DNA of 64,000 nt from Entrophospora sp. SA101 (Eukaryota > Glomeromycota > Glomeromycetes > Entrophosporales > Entrophosporaceae), in NCBI GenBank assembly GCA_958430865.1, contig CAUDNR010004300.1, positions 87,872 to 151,871 of the forward strand, read 5' to 3'. The position numbers and the translations under genes are program-made. Below are positions 23,701 to 35,382 of the stretch, one piece after another (positions within the stretch are counted from its first letter, which is position 1; each line of letters starts with the position of its first letter). Under the pieces are notes generated by a model. That model was given only the letters and a program-made list of their open reading frames with translations. It was not told the DNA's origin and did no database searches.

Positions 23701-24734
23701 TATTGTAAAAAGAGTACATGTGTTTAAGATTAATTAAAAACAAATAAGATATACATATAAGAATGTATTTATTACATACGTTGTTTCAGATGATGATGAT
23801 TGTCCAATAGGTTCTTGAACAAACTTTACAGCTGCTTTACCCTTTCTACTACTGCTGACTTTAGTAGAACTTTCGGCATAGCTTGGTTCAGGATTTCCAG
23901 GCGATTCCCTGATTAGATTGAAAAGTCCATCTTCATCTAATGTTGGGATCTTGAGTGTCTTAATCTTTTCTAATTTCGCTGGTCCAGCATCTTCTCCAAC
24001 GACAACAAAGCTAGTTTTTTTACTTATTGAAGTTGTGACTCTTCTAAATTATATTTTATTTTCATTAAAAACCGCATCTAAAATAGTAAATATAAATAAA
24101 TAAATATATATTATTTTCACTATCATGATTTGATTTATTACCCTCCATGTTGTTTCACAAGATCTTGTGCTTTTTCCCTAGTGATAGATGATAACTCCCC
24201 AGTAAAGACAAAAGTTTTACCCTTTAAGTAATAATAATAATTAATAATAAATTTTGATGATGACGATAAAAGACATTTAAATCAAATAAAATAAATACTT
24301 GAAGACAATTTTCTTCTCCTTCGGGTAATTCTTTCGATCCAAGCGCAGAAGGGCCAGGTCTATTTAGATGTCCTCTAAAAAATCTGATTAAAAAAACGAT
24401 TTTTTTTGTTTTATTTTGGTACAACTATTAAAGAAGATATACAATGACAATAATGATATATTTACGAGAGTTTTTTTTGTTCAGGTTTTACGTCTTTTTC
24501 CGCGTCATTATTATCTTTTTTTAATTTCTTAACCTTTTTTTTGTTATCGTCTCCAGATAAAAAATCATCTTCGCTATCATTTTTATTTCGGTTTGATTTT
24601 AATTTTGGTTTTGGAACTGGATTATTGGTGTTGGCGGTTTTTTTTCTAGGTAGACTTGTTTCTTCCTGATATGAGTCATCGTCAGAACCTTTTTTTGCTT
24701 TCTTTGATAATTTTGCTTTCTTAGGAACACCCAT
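20758..24734 (-). CDS. RFC1: Replication factor C large subunit (RFC1), about 18 exons
   Basis: RFC1 is the large AAA+ subunit of the clamp loader that places PCNA on primer-template DNA. The start at 24734 gives MGVPKKAKLSKKAKKGSDDD, a lysine-rich N-terminus. A BRCT domain follows (GKTFVFTGELSSITREKAQ, RVTTSISKKTSFVVVGEDAG, about 24220-23900). The AAA+ module starts at WADRYRPTSLEELCGN, with Walker A GPPGIGKTTAAH (about 23370), KEFNASDVRNKKTL and Walker B LIIMDEVDGMS (about 22855). The sensor region, the RFC1 C-terminal domain (WSLMPFHGMASTVIPSYYS, QFPSWLGQNSK) and an acidic tail EGDENDEFGIEDEEEAIIDF complete it. Summed exons give roughly 810 residues, near the fungal length. Introns are short and AT-rich. 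No damage seen; individual exon edges were not all verified. Confidence 0.93.
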
Positions 24735-25714
24735 ATTTTTTTGGGAAAAATTTAAATTTTATGGGAAAACAAATAATATCCGATCGATCACAACAAATTT
24801 AAAAGAATATTTCTTAATATAGAAAAATAATGATAAGATTTTTAATTGTTTTTTTTTGCCCGAAGTTGATGTGTAACTCGAATCACTATATTAAATATTG
24901 CGAATTGATTGAAAAGATAAACATTCTAACCTTTTTTTTAAAAAAAAAAAGTTTGGATTATTTTCTCGCCAACAATTAAATTTACGATGTTCCTCTCCTA
25001 TATTACAAGTTTTTGGGTTAGCTACTCGCTCGTATTATTATTTATGAACCTCATATCTTGTATGAGGATTTCATTTCAACGCTGTTACTATTATTAATCC
25101 GAATGGGTTTTCCAGGATCACTTGAAAGGATATGAGGCTCTAACCACTCTTTTGTGCACTAGAAGTTTGTGAAATGCTCAGCATCTTGGAAAATCAAAGG
25201 AATTGTGTACAAGGCGTAAAAATTTTACCTATATTAATATAATATATTTACTTCAGTGTAAACCGTCCATCTGTTATTTAATAATAATACAATTAGTGTT
25301 AATATGGATTTCATAGAACATATGAATACGTAGAAAAGAAATTAAAGATGTTTTTAATATTATCCGGTTCGGATAACAAATCTTCCATAGTGAAAATATC
25401 ATTATTATTTAGTGCAGTACGGGACGCGGATCCTTTAAATGAGGTGCAGATTATATAAATAAATTAATATAAAAATATCTATATATTAATGTATTAGTTT
25501 GCTCCCTAATTTGCAGATTTTTGTACAAGTGCAAAAAAAACCAATACTCCAAAGCCTTGAAAATATTTGATCAAACAGTGAATTTACATTTACATTTTAA
25601 ATCTATCGCTCCGATTACTAAATATTAAAAGGTCTGATAAAAAAAACCCCCCACTCATAATTTCAACCAATTAAAATCAATAATAATAAAATTTCTTTCC
25701 TGAAATAAAAAAAA
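24735..25714. promoter_or_regulatory. Divergent intergenic region, RFC1 / zinc-finger gene
   Basis: About 1 kb separates the two divergent start codons, so both promoters and 5' UTRs should lie here. It is AT-rich and I recognise no specific element. This is inferred from gene arrangement only. Confidence 0.35.
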
Positions 25715-26819
25715 ATGGAAGTAAATTTAAATATAAATTTGAATTTAAATTTAAAATTTTCAACAAAAAATAACAATGGCCTCCAAAACATATTAAAGGG
25801 TAGATATTTCTTTTAAAAGAAAATATGTAAAATTAAATCAAATTTTTTTCCTTATTGATTTCAATTAATTATTATTTTGTTTATTTGTTGTCGATATAAT
25901 ATTAATAGATGTTGATAACATCAAAAAAATCCTAGAAAAGTATAGTGATCATGATGGCAATAATGGCAACGAAGAAAATGATGGCGAAATTTGTAATGAT
26001 AATGGCAACAATTGTAATAATGAAGGCCAAAATGAAAACGATTCCAATAAAGTCGTAAGTGACCTTGGTAATGACAATGGTATTAATTACATTGATGTTA
26101 AAGATAATAATAATGAGGATGTTGATGAAAATGACGATGACGATAATCCAATGATGATAAGTCAAATCATTAAAATGGAAACTAGCAGTATCACCGGTAG
26201 TATTACCAGTAGTACACCAATTTCTTCTTCTGTTGCCACACCTACTGCTAATTCTGACAATGACAACGACAACAACAACAACGACAACGACAATGACAAT
26301 AACGACAATGACGTTATTGTTATTGATGGTAATGACACCACCACAGATCAAAACGACAAAGAATTTGTTTGTACAATGTCAAGGTGTGGTAAGATTTTTA
26401 GCACTAGGGGATTACTTAACCAACATAGCAAAATTCATGGTGGAAAAAATTTCAACTGTGAATATCCTGGTTGCTCAAAAACATTTCATCGTAAATATAA
26501 TTTACAAGTGCATAAAAGATTACATCTTGGAATGAAAAATTTCAATTGTGAATATCCAGGGTGTGGCAAAACATTTAGTCAAAAGTCCAGTTTACGAAGA
26601 CACACAAAATCTATACATTTTGGAATAAAAGGTTTTAAGTGTGAGCATCCAGGATGTACCAAATCATTTGGTCAAAAAGTTGAATTGCAAGATCATACAA
26701 GACGTCATCTTGGATTAAAAAATTTAGAATGTGATGTAGTTGAATGTGCCAAAAAATTTGTTACCGGAGGCGACCTCAGACGGCATAAATCTAGAATGCA
26801 TCAAAACCCGGCTACATGA
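25715..26819 (+). CDS. C2H2 zinc-finger protein, five fingers, two exons
   Basis: Exon 1 (25715-25799) encodes MEVNLNINLNLNLKFSTKNN. A phase-1 intron (GTAGAT..TTAATAG) leads to exon 2 (25909-26819); together they encode 331 residues. Residues about 30-180 are rich in Asp, Asn, Glu and Ser. Five TFIIIA-like fingers with the C-x4-C spacing follow: CTMSRCGKIF, CEYPGCSKTF, CEYPGCGKTF, CEHPGCTKSF and CDVVECAKKF, each with an H-x3-4-H pair, joined by 'LGMKNF / FGIKGF / LGLKNL' linkers. It is probably a nuclear nucleic-acid-binding regulator; the target is unknown. The Asp/Asn region is encoded by simple repeats (GACAAY) that probably vary in length. Confidence 0.88.
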
Positions 26820-27335
26820 TGAATACTCCAAAAAAATTAAATTTAAAATTTTATTTTATAGATAGATGTAGTTGGTATGTATGTGTGGGTGTCAATGTTT
26901 TTTATTGATAAAATTTTAATTTTAATCTTTATCTAAATTTACAATGTTTTATATGATTTGGATTATAATTTAACTCACGCAAAATATTAATTTTTTAAAA
27001 ATAAACATTTACTTTTCTTTTACTGATACTTATAAAATGAATCAGAGTTTTTCTTTTTATAATTTTCGCTAGAATAAGAGGGGCTACGTGAAAAATTCCT
27101 TGATTTTTGCTATATAAAAAATTCTATCATTGGCATTTACCATCTTTCCCGCTAAACCATTTAATAATTAAATCTGATAGAACAAGTTATATATTCAATT
27201 AAGCGCTACTTGTTAATATTAAATGAACTTTTCCCCATAATATTCTCTGTCATATAGGCAGGGCCAAAATTTAGCCAATAATCATATAATAAATAAGTTT
27301 TGTTTTTAAGGATGATGATGAACCGTTTTTTTTTT
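26820..27335. other. 3' flank of the zinc-finger gene
   Basis: AT-rich sequence up to the inverted-repeat element; no feature recognised. Confidence 0.3.
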
Positions 27336-28688
27336 GGAAAATCCTATATACAGGACCTTCCTGATTTGGAAGTGGCACCTATGATCAGCGTGAACCCTTG
27401 CTAATTCATGTGCTTGATGAATAATATAATAATTTTTTATATAAATTTATTATTATTTTTAAAAAAAAAACATGTCATCATCATTATCAATGGTTTAACA
27501 AATTATGAGGAAGTTGTGTAGGATATGGGGGGTTGTAAAATAATACTGTTTAAGAAGTAAAAATAAAATTGTATTATCTTTACAATGAAATGAATGCTTC
27601 AAAATTTAATATTATTGATCTTCACAAGAATGACTCTTAAAATACAAATAACCAAAACCATCTTGTACAAAATATACAGAACTTATAGACGGAATATAGA
27701 ACCCATATTATATACAGGACCCTCCTGTATATTTTCTTTATGGACAGAATATACACGACCCTCCTGTATATTTTCTTTATGGATGGAATATACAGGACCC
27801 TACTGTATATTTTCTTTATAGACGGAATATACAGGACCCTCCTGTATTTTTTCTTTATAGGCAGAATATACAGGACCCTCCTGTATATTTTCTTTATAGA
27901 GAAAATTTATAGAACCCTCCTGTATATTTTTCTTTATAGACAGAATATAGAATCCATATTATATACAGGACCCTCTTGTATATTTTCTTTATAAATGGAA
28001 TATACAGGATTCATCTTAAATACAAGACCCATATTATATACAGGACCCTCCTGTATATTTCTTTATAGACAGAATATACAGGACCCATATTATATACAGG
28101 ACCCCTCTGTATATTTTTTCTTTATATACGGAATAAGGTACCATATTATATATAGAGGACCCTCCTGTATAATTTTTCTTTATAGATGGAATAAGGTCCT
28201 GTATTATATAGAGGACCCTCCTGTATATTGTCTTTATAGATGGAATATACAGGACCCATCTTGTATATGATGTTCATTCATCTTTTCAATTGTTTATTAT
28301 TATATTTTAGCATTCAATTATTTGTCATATATTGTTATTCATTGTTACAAACATATGGTTGAATTCAATTGGCCAAAGAAAATTAAAGTAAATAAAATAG
28401 AAGCTCTATAGGGGACTTTGTTTCTTTGTAGAGGACTGCATTTATTTATTGTTATTGGTACCATTAAATGTGCTTAAAGATTCGCAAAGCCTTCTAGGTA
28501 CAGAAAGAAGCAGCAGGATAGTAATAGTTTTTAAATAAATTCGCAAAAATAAAACACTAAAATTAATCATCACATATATGAATTAACAAGGGTTCTATTA
28601 AAAAACATGCAGATCATAGGTGCCACTTCCAATTCAGGAAGGTCCTGTATATTCAGCCACAGGACTGGTCCTGTATATAGGATCACCC
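27336..28688. mobile_element. Foldback-like element with terminal inverted repeats
   Basis: The left end (about 27336-27394) reads GGAAAATCCTATATACAGG, then ACCTTCCTGATTTGG and AAGTGGCACCTATGATC. The right end (about 28613-28688) is its reverse complement with small differences: GATCATAGGTGCCACTTCC, AATTCAGGAAGGTCCTGTAT, ending CTGTATATAGGATCACCC. The right arm carries an extra roughly 25 bp copy of the 'CAGGACC' motif. Between the ends is a minisatellite made of the same motif. There is no transposase ORF, so it would be non-autonomous. No clear target duplication was found. Confidence 0.6.
27660..28275 (+). repeat. Minisatellite of about 11-12 units, each with an inverted repeat
   Basis: Units of about 33-60 bp share 'TACAGGACCCTCCTGTA' followed by TATTTTCTTTATAGA. 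TACAGGA and TCCTGTA are inverted copies around CCC, so each unit can form a small hairpin. Units have point changes and indels. The open frames across it (27594-28270) come from the repeat and are not counted as genes. Confidence 0.85.
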
Positions 28689-29676
28689 TTTTTTTTAATA
28701 AGAATGATTAGATTAATAATAATGATGATAATGATGACAATGATGATGATAATAATAATAATAAAGTATTTTCAAAAAATTTTTTGTCCTCCAAAAAACA
28801 AAATAAATATTTACATTTGTATATTAATGATTACTAGATTTATTTTCATAATTCAGTAAAAGCAGCATAAGCTACAAGTTGGAAAGTATTTTGAGAAACA
28901 TAAAACTAATGGCTTGATTAGCAATACTTTCGTGGGGCAGCTCAGGAAGTTTGTAGAGGTAGAAAGAAATTACAGAATGACAAGAAGTCATTGATGAAAT
29001 ATTGCATCTTATCCCAATTTCTGGAGGGATAAAGCTCATCAGGAAAATTAAAACTTACTATTACGCCAGGTCAAAATTGGCCAGCATTATAGGAAGCGTC
29101 ACCAGAATTTCGCTCAATGCTGGTCAATTTTGACCCCGGCTGCAAATCGCGATGGACCTAACCTTGTGAAGCTTAAGACTGGATTGATGAGCCAACATGG
29201 TACTGATCCCTACTTTGCAATTGTTAAAGCAAAGATGGATGAAAGCTTTGGTACAGTTTGTCTCTAATTTACTTGTGTTATTGGGCAGGTTTCTGTTTCA
29301 ATTTTTGTGTTAAATCTTTTTTTGTAAGTTACTACAATATTTCATGAACCATTAGACTAAAACAGGGAGTCAATGACAAAACCCGTGCCTTTGGTGTTTT
29401 AACTAATGGCCATCGTTGAATATTTTTATATTCTACTATTGAGTGATTCGAAGTTAGTCTCCAATATTCTTTTGCACTTGACAACGGGTCAAGACCGTTT
29501 AGTTCAAACTCGAAAAATACAAATAAATTAGTTGTATTATGTTTATTTTGCCTGGGAAGCTAAGTTCTTGGATCATTTTCTTAGAAAATCCTTCAAGACC
29601 ATGACCTCTGGTCTAACCATTTGGTTTTGGTAAAGATTATTATTATTTTATTGCTATGTGCATATGATAATTTATT
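28689..29676. other. Intergenic between foldback element and LINE
   Basis: Possible coding relics at about 28925-29020 and 29145-29265 (LVKLKTGLMSQHGTDPYF on +), not identifiable. A hairpin lies at 29065-29140. Confidence 0.3.
29065..29140. repeat. Hairpin / tiny MITE-like inverted repeat
   Basis: GCCAGGTCAAAATTGGCCAG at the left pairs with CTGGTCAATTTTGACC and CCGGC at the right, around a loop of about 27 bases. Arms are about 24 bp with a few mismatches. It looks like both ends of a transposon brought together by internal deletion. Confidence 0.6.
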
Positions 29677-29892
29677 TATTTTTTTTTTTTTTTTTTTTGC
29701 TAAAGTGAGGCCTTGAAATCACGTTTATTTATTTAAAATTTAATGCATTATTAAAAATTTACAAATTTTTACATGTAATCCTACCCCAATTAACCTATTG
29801 TTAATTTAAAGCTAACCTGCCACCTTTAAAAAAAAAATTAATTAGACATATTTGAATAAATTTATCTAAAAAATTCTACAAAAGATAGCATG

Positions 29893-32800
29893 CTAAAGGC
29901 AAAAATTTTCCCACTTAGCACCAAAAATTATGAAATTCTGACACCACTCTTCCCATTTGTCAGAATGTATAGCATTCTGAGAATTGGATGAAGTGGCTTG
30001 AGAACATTTTTCTGTGTAATTTTTCTTTTTTTTAACTGTTATCCCAATTGAATGTTCCCATTCAATGATTTCCTCACACCTAGGCTTCCAAATTTTTTCA
30101 AAGAAAGCTTCCTGGACTATATTTAACAAATCCAGAGCTGCTTTCCTCCCCTTGGATTTTGAGTTTATGATACATGTAAAACTATGTATTATGCTTCTTG
30201 AAATTAAGCCTCTTGTGAAATTTTTCATAAAAAGTATACAAGATGTAGGGTTGTTGAAATAAGGAAATATTTCACACATTATTGTTTGTCTATCTATATG
30301 ATTGATATTATTATTGTTATGGTTATGGTTATTATCCAAAAGTGATTGAATGAATTCAATTATTTTTTTGTTAATTGTTTTAACTGCATCTTTTGAATTC
30401 TTGCAGTACCATAAATGATCATAATCTTCTGGAGCTAAATTACACCTAGGACAATTTGTAAAATTCCCATATAAATCAGATCTACGTTTCTTTAAAATTT
30501 CTAATACTGGTAGTTCATTATGTAATAGTTTGATTTTGAAGGCTTTCCATCTACTGTCTTTGAAAGATGTAGAGGAAGGGAAACTGGTTCTTAAAGATAA
30601 CCATGTGCACCTCCACTCTATTTTTTGTATTTCTTCCTCAGTGAAAAATGGTTGAAACCGATTTAGAGATATCCAAGAATTTAATCGCTTTGCTTTGCAT
30701 ATTTGTTTGATGAAATTTCTACAATGGTAATCTATTAGAAACTCCTTCCAATATAATGTAACATATTTTTTAGTTATGTTATTGATATTTATTTTTGTGA
30801 TTTGATTATTGCTACATCCCAATTTGGCTAGTGAGTCAGCTGTGTCATTGAGAGGATATTTATTGGAGTGAGCTTTAACTTTTGTTAAATTTACTATTAA
30901 ATTATATTTTTCCATTGTTGAATAAATGATTTCCCATAAAGAAAAATTATTAATTTTAAGGTAGGATCTAATGGTTTTTGATTTTTGTTTCCAATTGTTA
31001 AAACCATCAATAGTAGCTTGTGAATCTAAGTATATATTTATAATACTATTTGCTGGACATGTTAGAATTGCTGTAAGTAGAGAAAAGATTTCTGCACGTG
31101 TTGATGATGGCCATTGTGACAGCGCACCTGAAAAAGAGTTAGTAATTTTTTTATTCTTATCAACTTGGATCCAACCATAACCTAATTTAATATCAGGAGA
31201 GCTAGGATTTTTTAGGGATCCATCAGTCCAAAATTCTAATTGATTAATGCAATTATTTATCATGTGAATATTGAATAATTGTAATGATATTGGTTCATTT
31301 ATAATATTCTTTATCCATGTTAGTCTGTTATCTTCAATATATATTGTTGGACATATTGGAATAATAATATTATTATTATTATTGAATTTATCAAAGTTGT
31401 ATTCTAAAGCCTTTATGATTTCGCATCTAGGAAATGTTATGGTGATGATATTGGATCCAGAAGAAATACATTTCTTGGCTGGTATGACAATACATTCTTT
31501 CTGTGGTTTATTGTATAAACAACCAATTCTATTTGGATTATTTATAAGGTTGTTTAGTTCACATCCTTTACATTGACTTAGTTGAAAACTATCATGATTG
31601 TTTTCTAATATGTTGGTATTTGATTTCCAATGAGTGATGATAAGTTGATTGTTGTTTTTTGGTGAAGCTAGTTCATATGTCTTACCAAAGGTTATTTCTT
31701 CAAATTGGTAGGTTGCAATGAAAGGCCTGATTCTAGAGTCTTTTGGAAAATTAAGTGAATATTGTATAGGGAATGAGTTGCATCTAGGTAGTTTCCATTG
31801 ATCTAGAACTTCACGAGATGAGTGATGTAGGATAGATTCTTCTAATGATGAAAACCATTTTGGTTTTCGACCACGTATATTAATTTTTAAACGTAAGACT
31901 GCTTGTTTCCAAGAAAGTAAATGTGTACCTTCACAACAGAGGATTTGATCAAGATATAATACTTGTTTTTTAGCCAGTGCATTTACAAATGATGTATATT
32001 TTTCAGCAAAAATATCTTGTAGTAAAATTTGTCCACCTTTAATTATGAAAGACTCAGAATCATATGTTGTTCTAAGTGAGAATTTGAAAAATTTTGCTAT
32101 GCATAAGATGCCAGCCATAAGATTATTTTTAAATAAACGAAGATGAGAAACTGAATAATTCCAAGACTCCAATGGACTTTTAGGCAAACACAAATTGAGT
32201 TGTAATTGATGTAATTTGATTTTAGAAATTTTACCCATAATTCCATTGTCATTTAGGCGAACACACAGGTTGGTTATGTGATGTTGTACTTGACAATCCC
32301 ATAAATCACAAAGATTATATATTGTATGTGTATTAGTAACTGCATTAGGAACAGTAGATGCAAGGCCAACCTTTTGTTTGAATAATTTTCTACATTTTGC
32401 TCCTAAAATTTTACATTCATTTTCAGACAGCAATGTAAGTTGTAGACGATATTCTAATCTAGGAATCATTACACGATTGAAAATATATAAGATTTGTTTA
32501 TCAGTAAGGTGTTTATGTTTCATAATTGATTCCATATTGATAATTTCATCATGCACAGAATTTTTAACATGTCTAGTTGACCCTTTTGCATTAACCCATA
32601 CACCTAGAAATCTAATAGATGTGTTGATTGGCTTTGCAAAAACCTCTGTACAATCTTTTCCAAAAATAATGGAAGTTGAAGGAATTGGTGTAGGTGAATT
32701 TATAACTAAAAGTTCTGATTTCTTTTTATTTACTTTAATGCCATTTAGATCATAGAATGAATCTGCAATTTCTAGAATTAGTTCCATATTATCTTTGGAT

Positions 32801-35340
32801 GGTGCAAACCAAGTTGTGTCATCCATATATGCAAGACTTGATATTGTTTCAGAAAGTTTGGTGGTTTCATTATATCGAAGGTCTTGTTTCCATTCAACTT
32901 CTATTTGATATCCAAGTGATTTTTGATTTTGAATCTCGCAGAGTAAAGGATCATAGTATATACACCACATGAGAGGTGAAATTACTTCACCTTGATCAAT
33001 GCCATTGTTGATAGTGTATTGATCAGTGAGTCCAAATTCTGTAACAACTCTATTTACTCTTTTGTTAAAAATGTTATGGATGAATTTGCAGAATGAATTA
33101 GGTAGTGCAATTCTTTTAAGAGCAAGTTGTAACATATCTCTATTAACCAGATCATATGCTTTGCTCATATCTTGAAATAAAACCCACATTTCTTTATTGT
33201 TCTCACGAGCATCTTCCATCAACATATTGAGAATATGTATTGGCTCATGTGTGGATTTTCCAGGAAGTCCTGCAAAGTTACATCCTTTTAAAATATTATG
33301 CTTCATTACTATTTCTGATATTCTATTATTTATAATTTTCACTAATGCTTTTCTTGGTGTCTCCAGTAATGTAATTGGTCGTGTATTATTCAATTGTAAT
33401 TCCCAATCCAGTGGTTTTGGTATTGGATAAACAGTTGCCTCTCTCCATGCATCTGGTATGTCATTGATGGTAATACATTGATTTATTATTTTCAGAAGAA
33501 ATTGTTGAGTTGTTTTTCCTATGTGCTTGAGCATTTCATTTGTAATGCCTGAAGGCCCACTTGCTTTTCCATTTGGGAGTGTATTTATAATAGAATACCA
33601 TTCAACTAATGTTAAAGGGTTCATTAAATTTGAATACCATATGGGATCAATTTGTTTGATTGATTTATATTGATTAAACCATGGAGATGGTAATGTATTA
33701 GGTGTAGTATGATTATTATTTGAAATACTGCTAAAATGATTTTTAGTTGCTTTTTTAACATCATCAGGTAAGAGGAGAATTTCATCTTCACCATCTTTGT
33801 TAATTACGCAACGATTAATTCTAATAGATTGTTTTTCACGTTCTAAAATACTGTTAATCATGACTTTTTGATTTGATGTATAATGTTCACATCTTTTTTT
33901 CGTGAAAAATTTAATTTGCTTTTCAATTTCAATCTTGTCTTCTATTTTCTTCTGTGATTTAATGGTGTTGAAGATAGATATTAAATATTTATATGTTTGT
34001 TCATATACATTATCATATAAAGTATCAGGTAGGTTTTCTAAAGGTATTTCAAGGTTTTGAGTAATCTTGGTAATGTTCTTTTTTATATCATTCCACATGG
34101 TATTGCACTGATTTATATTTACAAGATTTTTGATTTGAAGAAATTGTTGAAGTAAACGACCAAATGATTTAAGGGATTTATGTAATATCAAAGTATCTTT
34201 GGATCTTTTATTACTATCTTTCCTGCTAATTTTATCAAATGGTATTTCTTTGTCAGCAGTTTGGATAATTATTTGCTGTAGTATGGTCCATGATCTATTT
34301 AACCAAGAACATGTAGGTTGAAAATTATTTATACACTGGTTATAATCCCAATGTCTTTCTAAATTCTTATCAGTAAGTGATGCAAAATTTTGCCATTTTT
34401 CATTTGTCATTTTCTCAAATTTATAAATTTTCTTTTTGTTGTCTAATTTACGTTCATTATTATCGGAACGATGTTTGTAGAAATTAGAAGTTATTAAATC
34501 ACACCATATTAATTTATGGTCTGTTGAAAAAATTGATGTATAATCAACAGTTTTTGTGCGAGCAAGATCATGAGCAAAATTATGCGAAATCCAAATTTGA
34601 TCTATACGTGATTTTGAGTTATTATTAGACCATGTGTATTGAGGTGAGTTTGGATTTGTGATTTTAAGACTGTCTATAAAATTTAAAGTTTGTAATGTTG
34701 AAATCAGATTATATGTGTAAGGTATAGTATGATTATTAATCTGCAAATTATGAAGAATTTCAGGGTCTGCATTGAAGTCACCCATTACAATTGTAAAAAA
34801 ATTTTTGTTTAATGCCTCTTGACAATATTTAATTACTTGTTTTGAAGTTGTAATTCTTTCTTGTTTTTTGTTGGTATTAGAATTGATATAAACCTGAATA
34901 ATTCGTAATTTTTTCTTTCCTTTAAAATATAAGTCAGCATATATTATGCGTCCTTGATATTTTTCAATTTTTACTATATGTCTAGCTAATGATTTTGAAA
35001 TAAGAAGACCTACACCAGCTGAGTTAGGCTGGTCAGGGTGTGAGCTCCAAAAAGATTGAAATGTATTACATTTTCTCATACAATGTTTAGAGTTGTTACG
35101 GTTGAGTTTGGTTTCAGATATACCAATTATGTCCATTTGGTTATCTTTGCATAGTGTTTTGACTATAGTTTGTAGATGTGAGTCATTTATTCCTCGGATG
35201 TTTTGTGTTCCAATTCGAATAAGTTGTGATGTAAATATAGGAATATTATTTGTATGTGGATTTGAAATATTATTCATTGAATTTTCGTTATTATCATTAT
35301 TAATATTAAATTGATTATTGTTTTTGTTGTTTATATTCAT
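29893..35340 (-). CDS. LINE ORF2: endonuclease, reverse transcriptase, RNase H
   Basis: An intact frame of 1815 codons. Residues about 40-290 are an AP-like (EEP) endonuclease: IGTQNIRGIN, GISETKLN, MGDFNADPE, SRIDQIWIS, STDHKLIW. The reverse transcriptase follows: ATVYPIPKP, NTRPITLLETPRK, GLPGKSTHEPIHIL (about residue 690), FQDMSKAYDLVNR, NNGIDQGEVISPLMW and the catalytic AYMDDTTWF (about 837). RNase H spans about 1365-1510: LEFWTDGSL, SSTRAEIFSLL, NIYLDSQATIDGF, NDTADSLAKLG. A zinc-knuckle-like CPRCNLAPEDYDHLWYC sits near 1633. All catalytic residues I can place are present, so the protein could be functional. It begins 42 bases after the ORF1 stop. Several + frames inside it are shadows. 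Confidence 0.96.
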   Translation of the reverse strand: MNINNKNNNQFNINNDNNENSMNNISNPHTNNIPIFTSQLIRIGTQNIRGINDSHLQTIVKTLCKDNQMDIIGISETKLNRNNSKHCMRKCNTFQSFWSSHPDQPNSAGVGLLISKSLARHIVKIEKYQGRIIYADLYFKGKKKLRIIQVYINSNTNKKQERITTSKQVIKYCQEALNKNFFTIVMGDFNADPEILHNLQINNHTIPYTYNLISTLQTLNFIDSLKITNPNSPQYTWSNNNSKSRIDQIWISHNFAHDLARTKTVDYTSIFSTDHKLIWCDLITSNFYKHRSDNNERKLDNKKKIYKFEKMTNEKWQNFASLTDKNLERHWDYNQCINNFQPTCSWLNRSWTILQQIIIQTADKEIPFDKISRKDSNKRSKDTLILHKSLKSFGRLLQQFLQIKNLVNINQCNTMWNDIKKNITKITQNLEIPLENLPDTLYDNVYEQTYKYLISIFNTIKSQKKIEDKIEIEKQIKFFTKKRCEHYTSNQKVMINSILEREKQSIRINRCVINKDGEDEILLLPDDVKKATKNHFSSISNNNHTTPNTLPSPWFNQYKSIKQIDPIWYSNLMNPLTLVEWYSIINTLPNGKASGPSGITNEMLKHIGKTTQQFLLKIINQCITINDIPDAWREATVYPIPKPLDWELQLNNTRPITLLETPRKALVKIINNRISEIVMKHNILKGCNFAGLPGKSTHEPIHILNMLMEDARENNKEMWVLFQDMSKAYDLVNRDMLQLALKRIALPNSFCKFIHNIFNKRVNRVVTEFGLTDQYTINNGIDQGEVISPLMWCIYYDPLLCEIQNQKSLGYQIEVEWKQDLRYNETTKLSETISSLAYMDDTTWFAPSKDNMELILEIADSFYDLNGIKVNKKKSELLVINSPTPIPSTSIIFGKDCTEVFAKPINTSIRFLGVWVNAKGSTRHVKNSVHDEIINMESIMKHKHLTDKQILYIFNRVMIPRLEYRLQLTLLSENECKILGAKCRKLFKQKVGLASTVPNAVTNTHTIYNLCDLWDCQVQHHITNLCVRLNDNGIMGKISKIKLHQLQLNLCLPKSPLESWNYSVSHLRLFKNNLMAGILCIAKFFKFSLRTTYDSESFIIKGGQILLQDIFAEKYTSFVNALAKKQVLYLDQILCCEGTHLLSWKQAVLRLKINIRGRKPKWFSSLEESILHHSSREVLDQWKLPRCNSFPIQYSLNFPKDSRIRPFIATYQFEEITFGKTYELASPKNNNQLIITHWKSNTNILENNHDSFQLSQCKGCELNNLINNPNRIGCLYNKPQKECIVIPAKKCISSGSNIITITFPRCEIIKALEYNFDKFNNNNNIIIPICPTIYIEDNRLTWIKNIINEPISLQLFNIHMINNCINQLEFWTDGSLKNPSSPDIKLGYGWIQVDKNKKITNSFSGALSQWPSSTRAEIFSLLTAILTCPANSIINIYLDSQATIDGFNNWKQKSKTIRSYLKINNFSLWEIIYSTMEKYNLIVNLTKVKAHSNKYPLNDTADSLAKLGCSNNQITKININNITKKYVTLYWKEFLIDYHCRNFIKQICKAKRLNSWISLNRFQPFFTEEEIQKIEWRCTWLSLRTSFPSSTSFKDSRWKAFKIKLLHNELPVLEILKKRRSDLYGNFTNCPRCNLAPEDYDHLWYCKNSKDAVKTINKKIIEFIQSLLDNNHNHNNNNINHIDRQTIMCEIFPYFNNPTSCILFMKNFTRGLISRSIIHSFTCIINSKSKGRKAALDLLNIVQEAFFEKIWKPRCEEIIEWEHSIGITVKKKKNYTEKCSQATSSNSQNAIHSDKWEEWCQNFIIFGAKWENFCL

Positions 35341-35382
35341 TATTAAATTATTTTAGATTTACGAGATGGTATAACCAATTGT

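Noticed and set aside
27594..28270. Several open frames, and a CRISPR-like look of regularly repeated units
   Set aside because: The units are contiguous, diverged and lack unique spacers, and the organism is eukaryotic. The open frames follow from repeat periodicity.
30065..35314. Plus-strand ORFs within the LINE
   Set aside because: Short frames antisense to the intact 1815-codon ORF2, with no recognisable domains.
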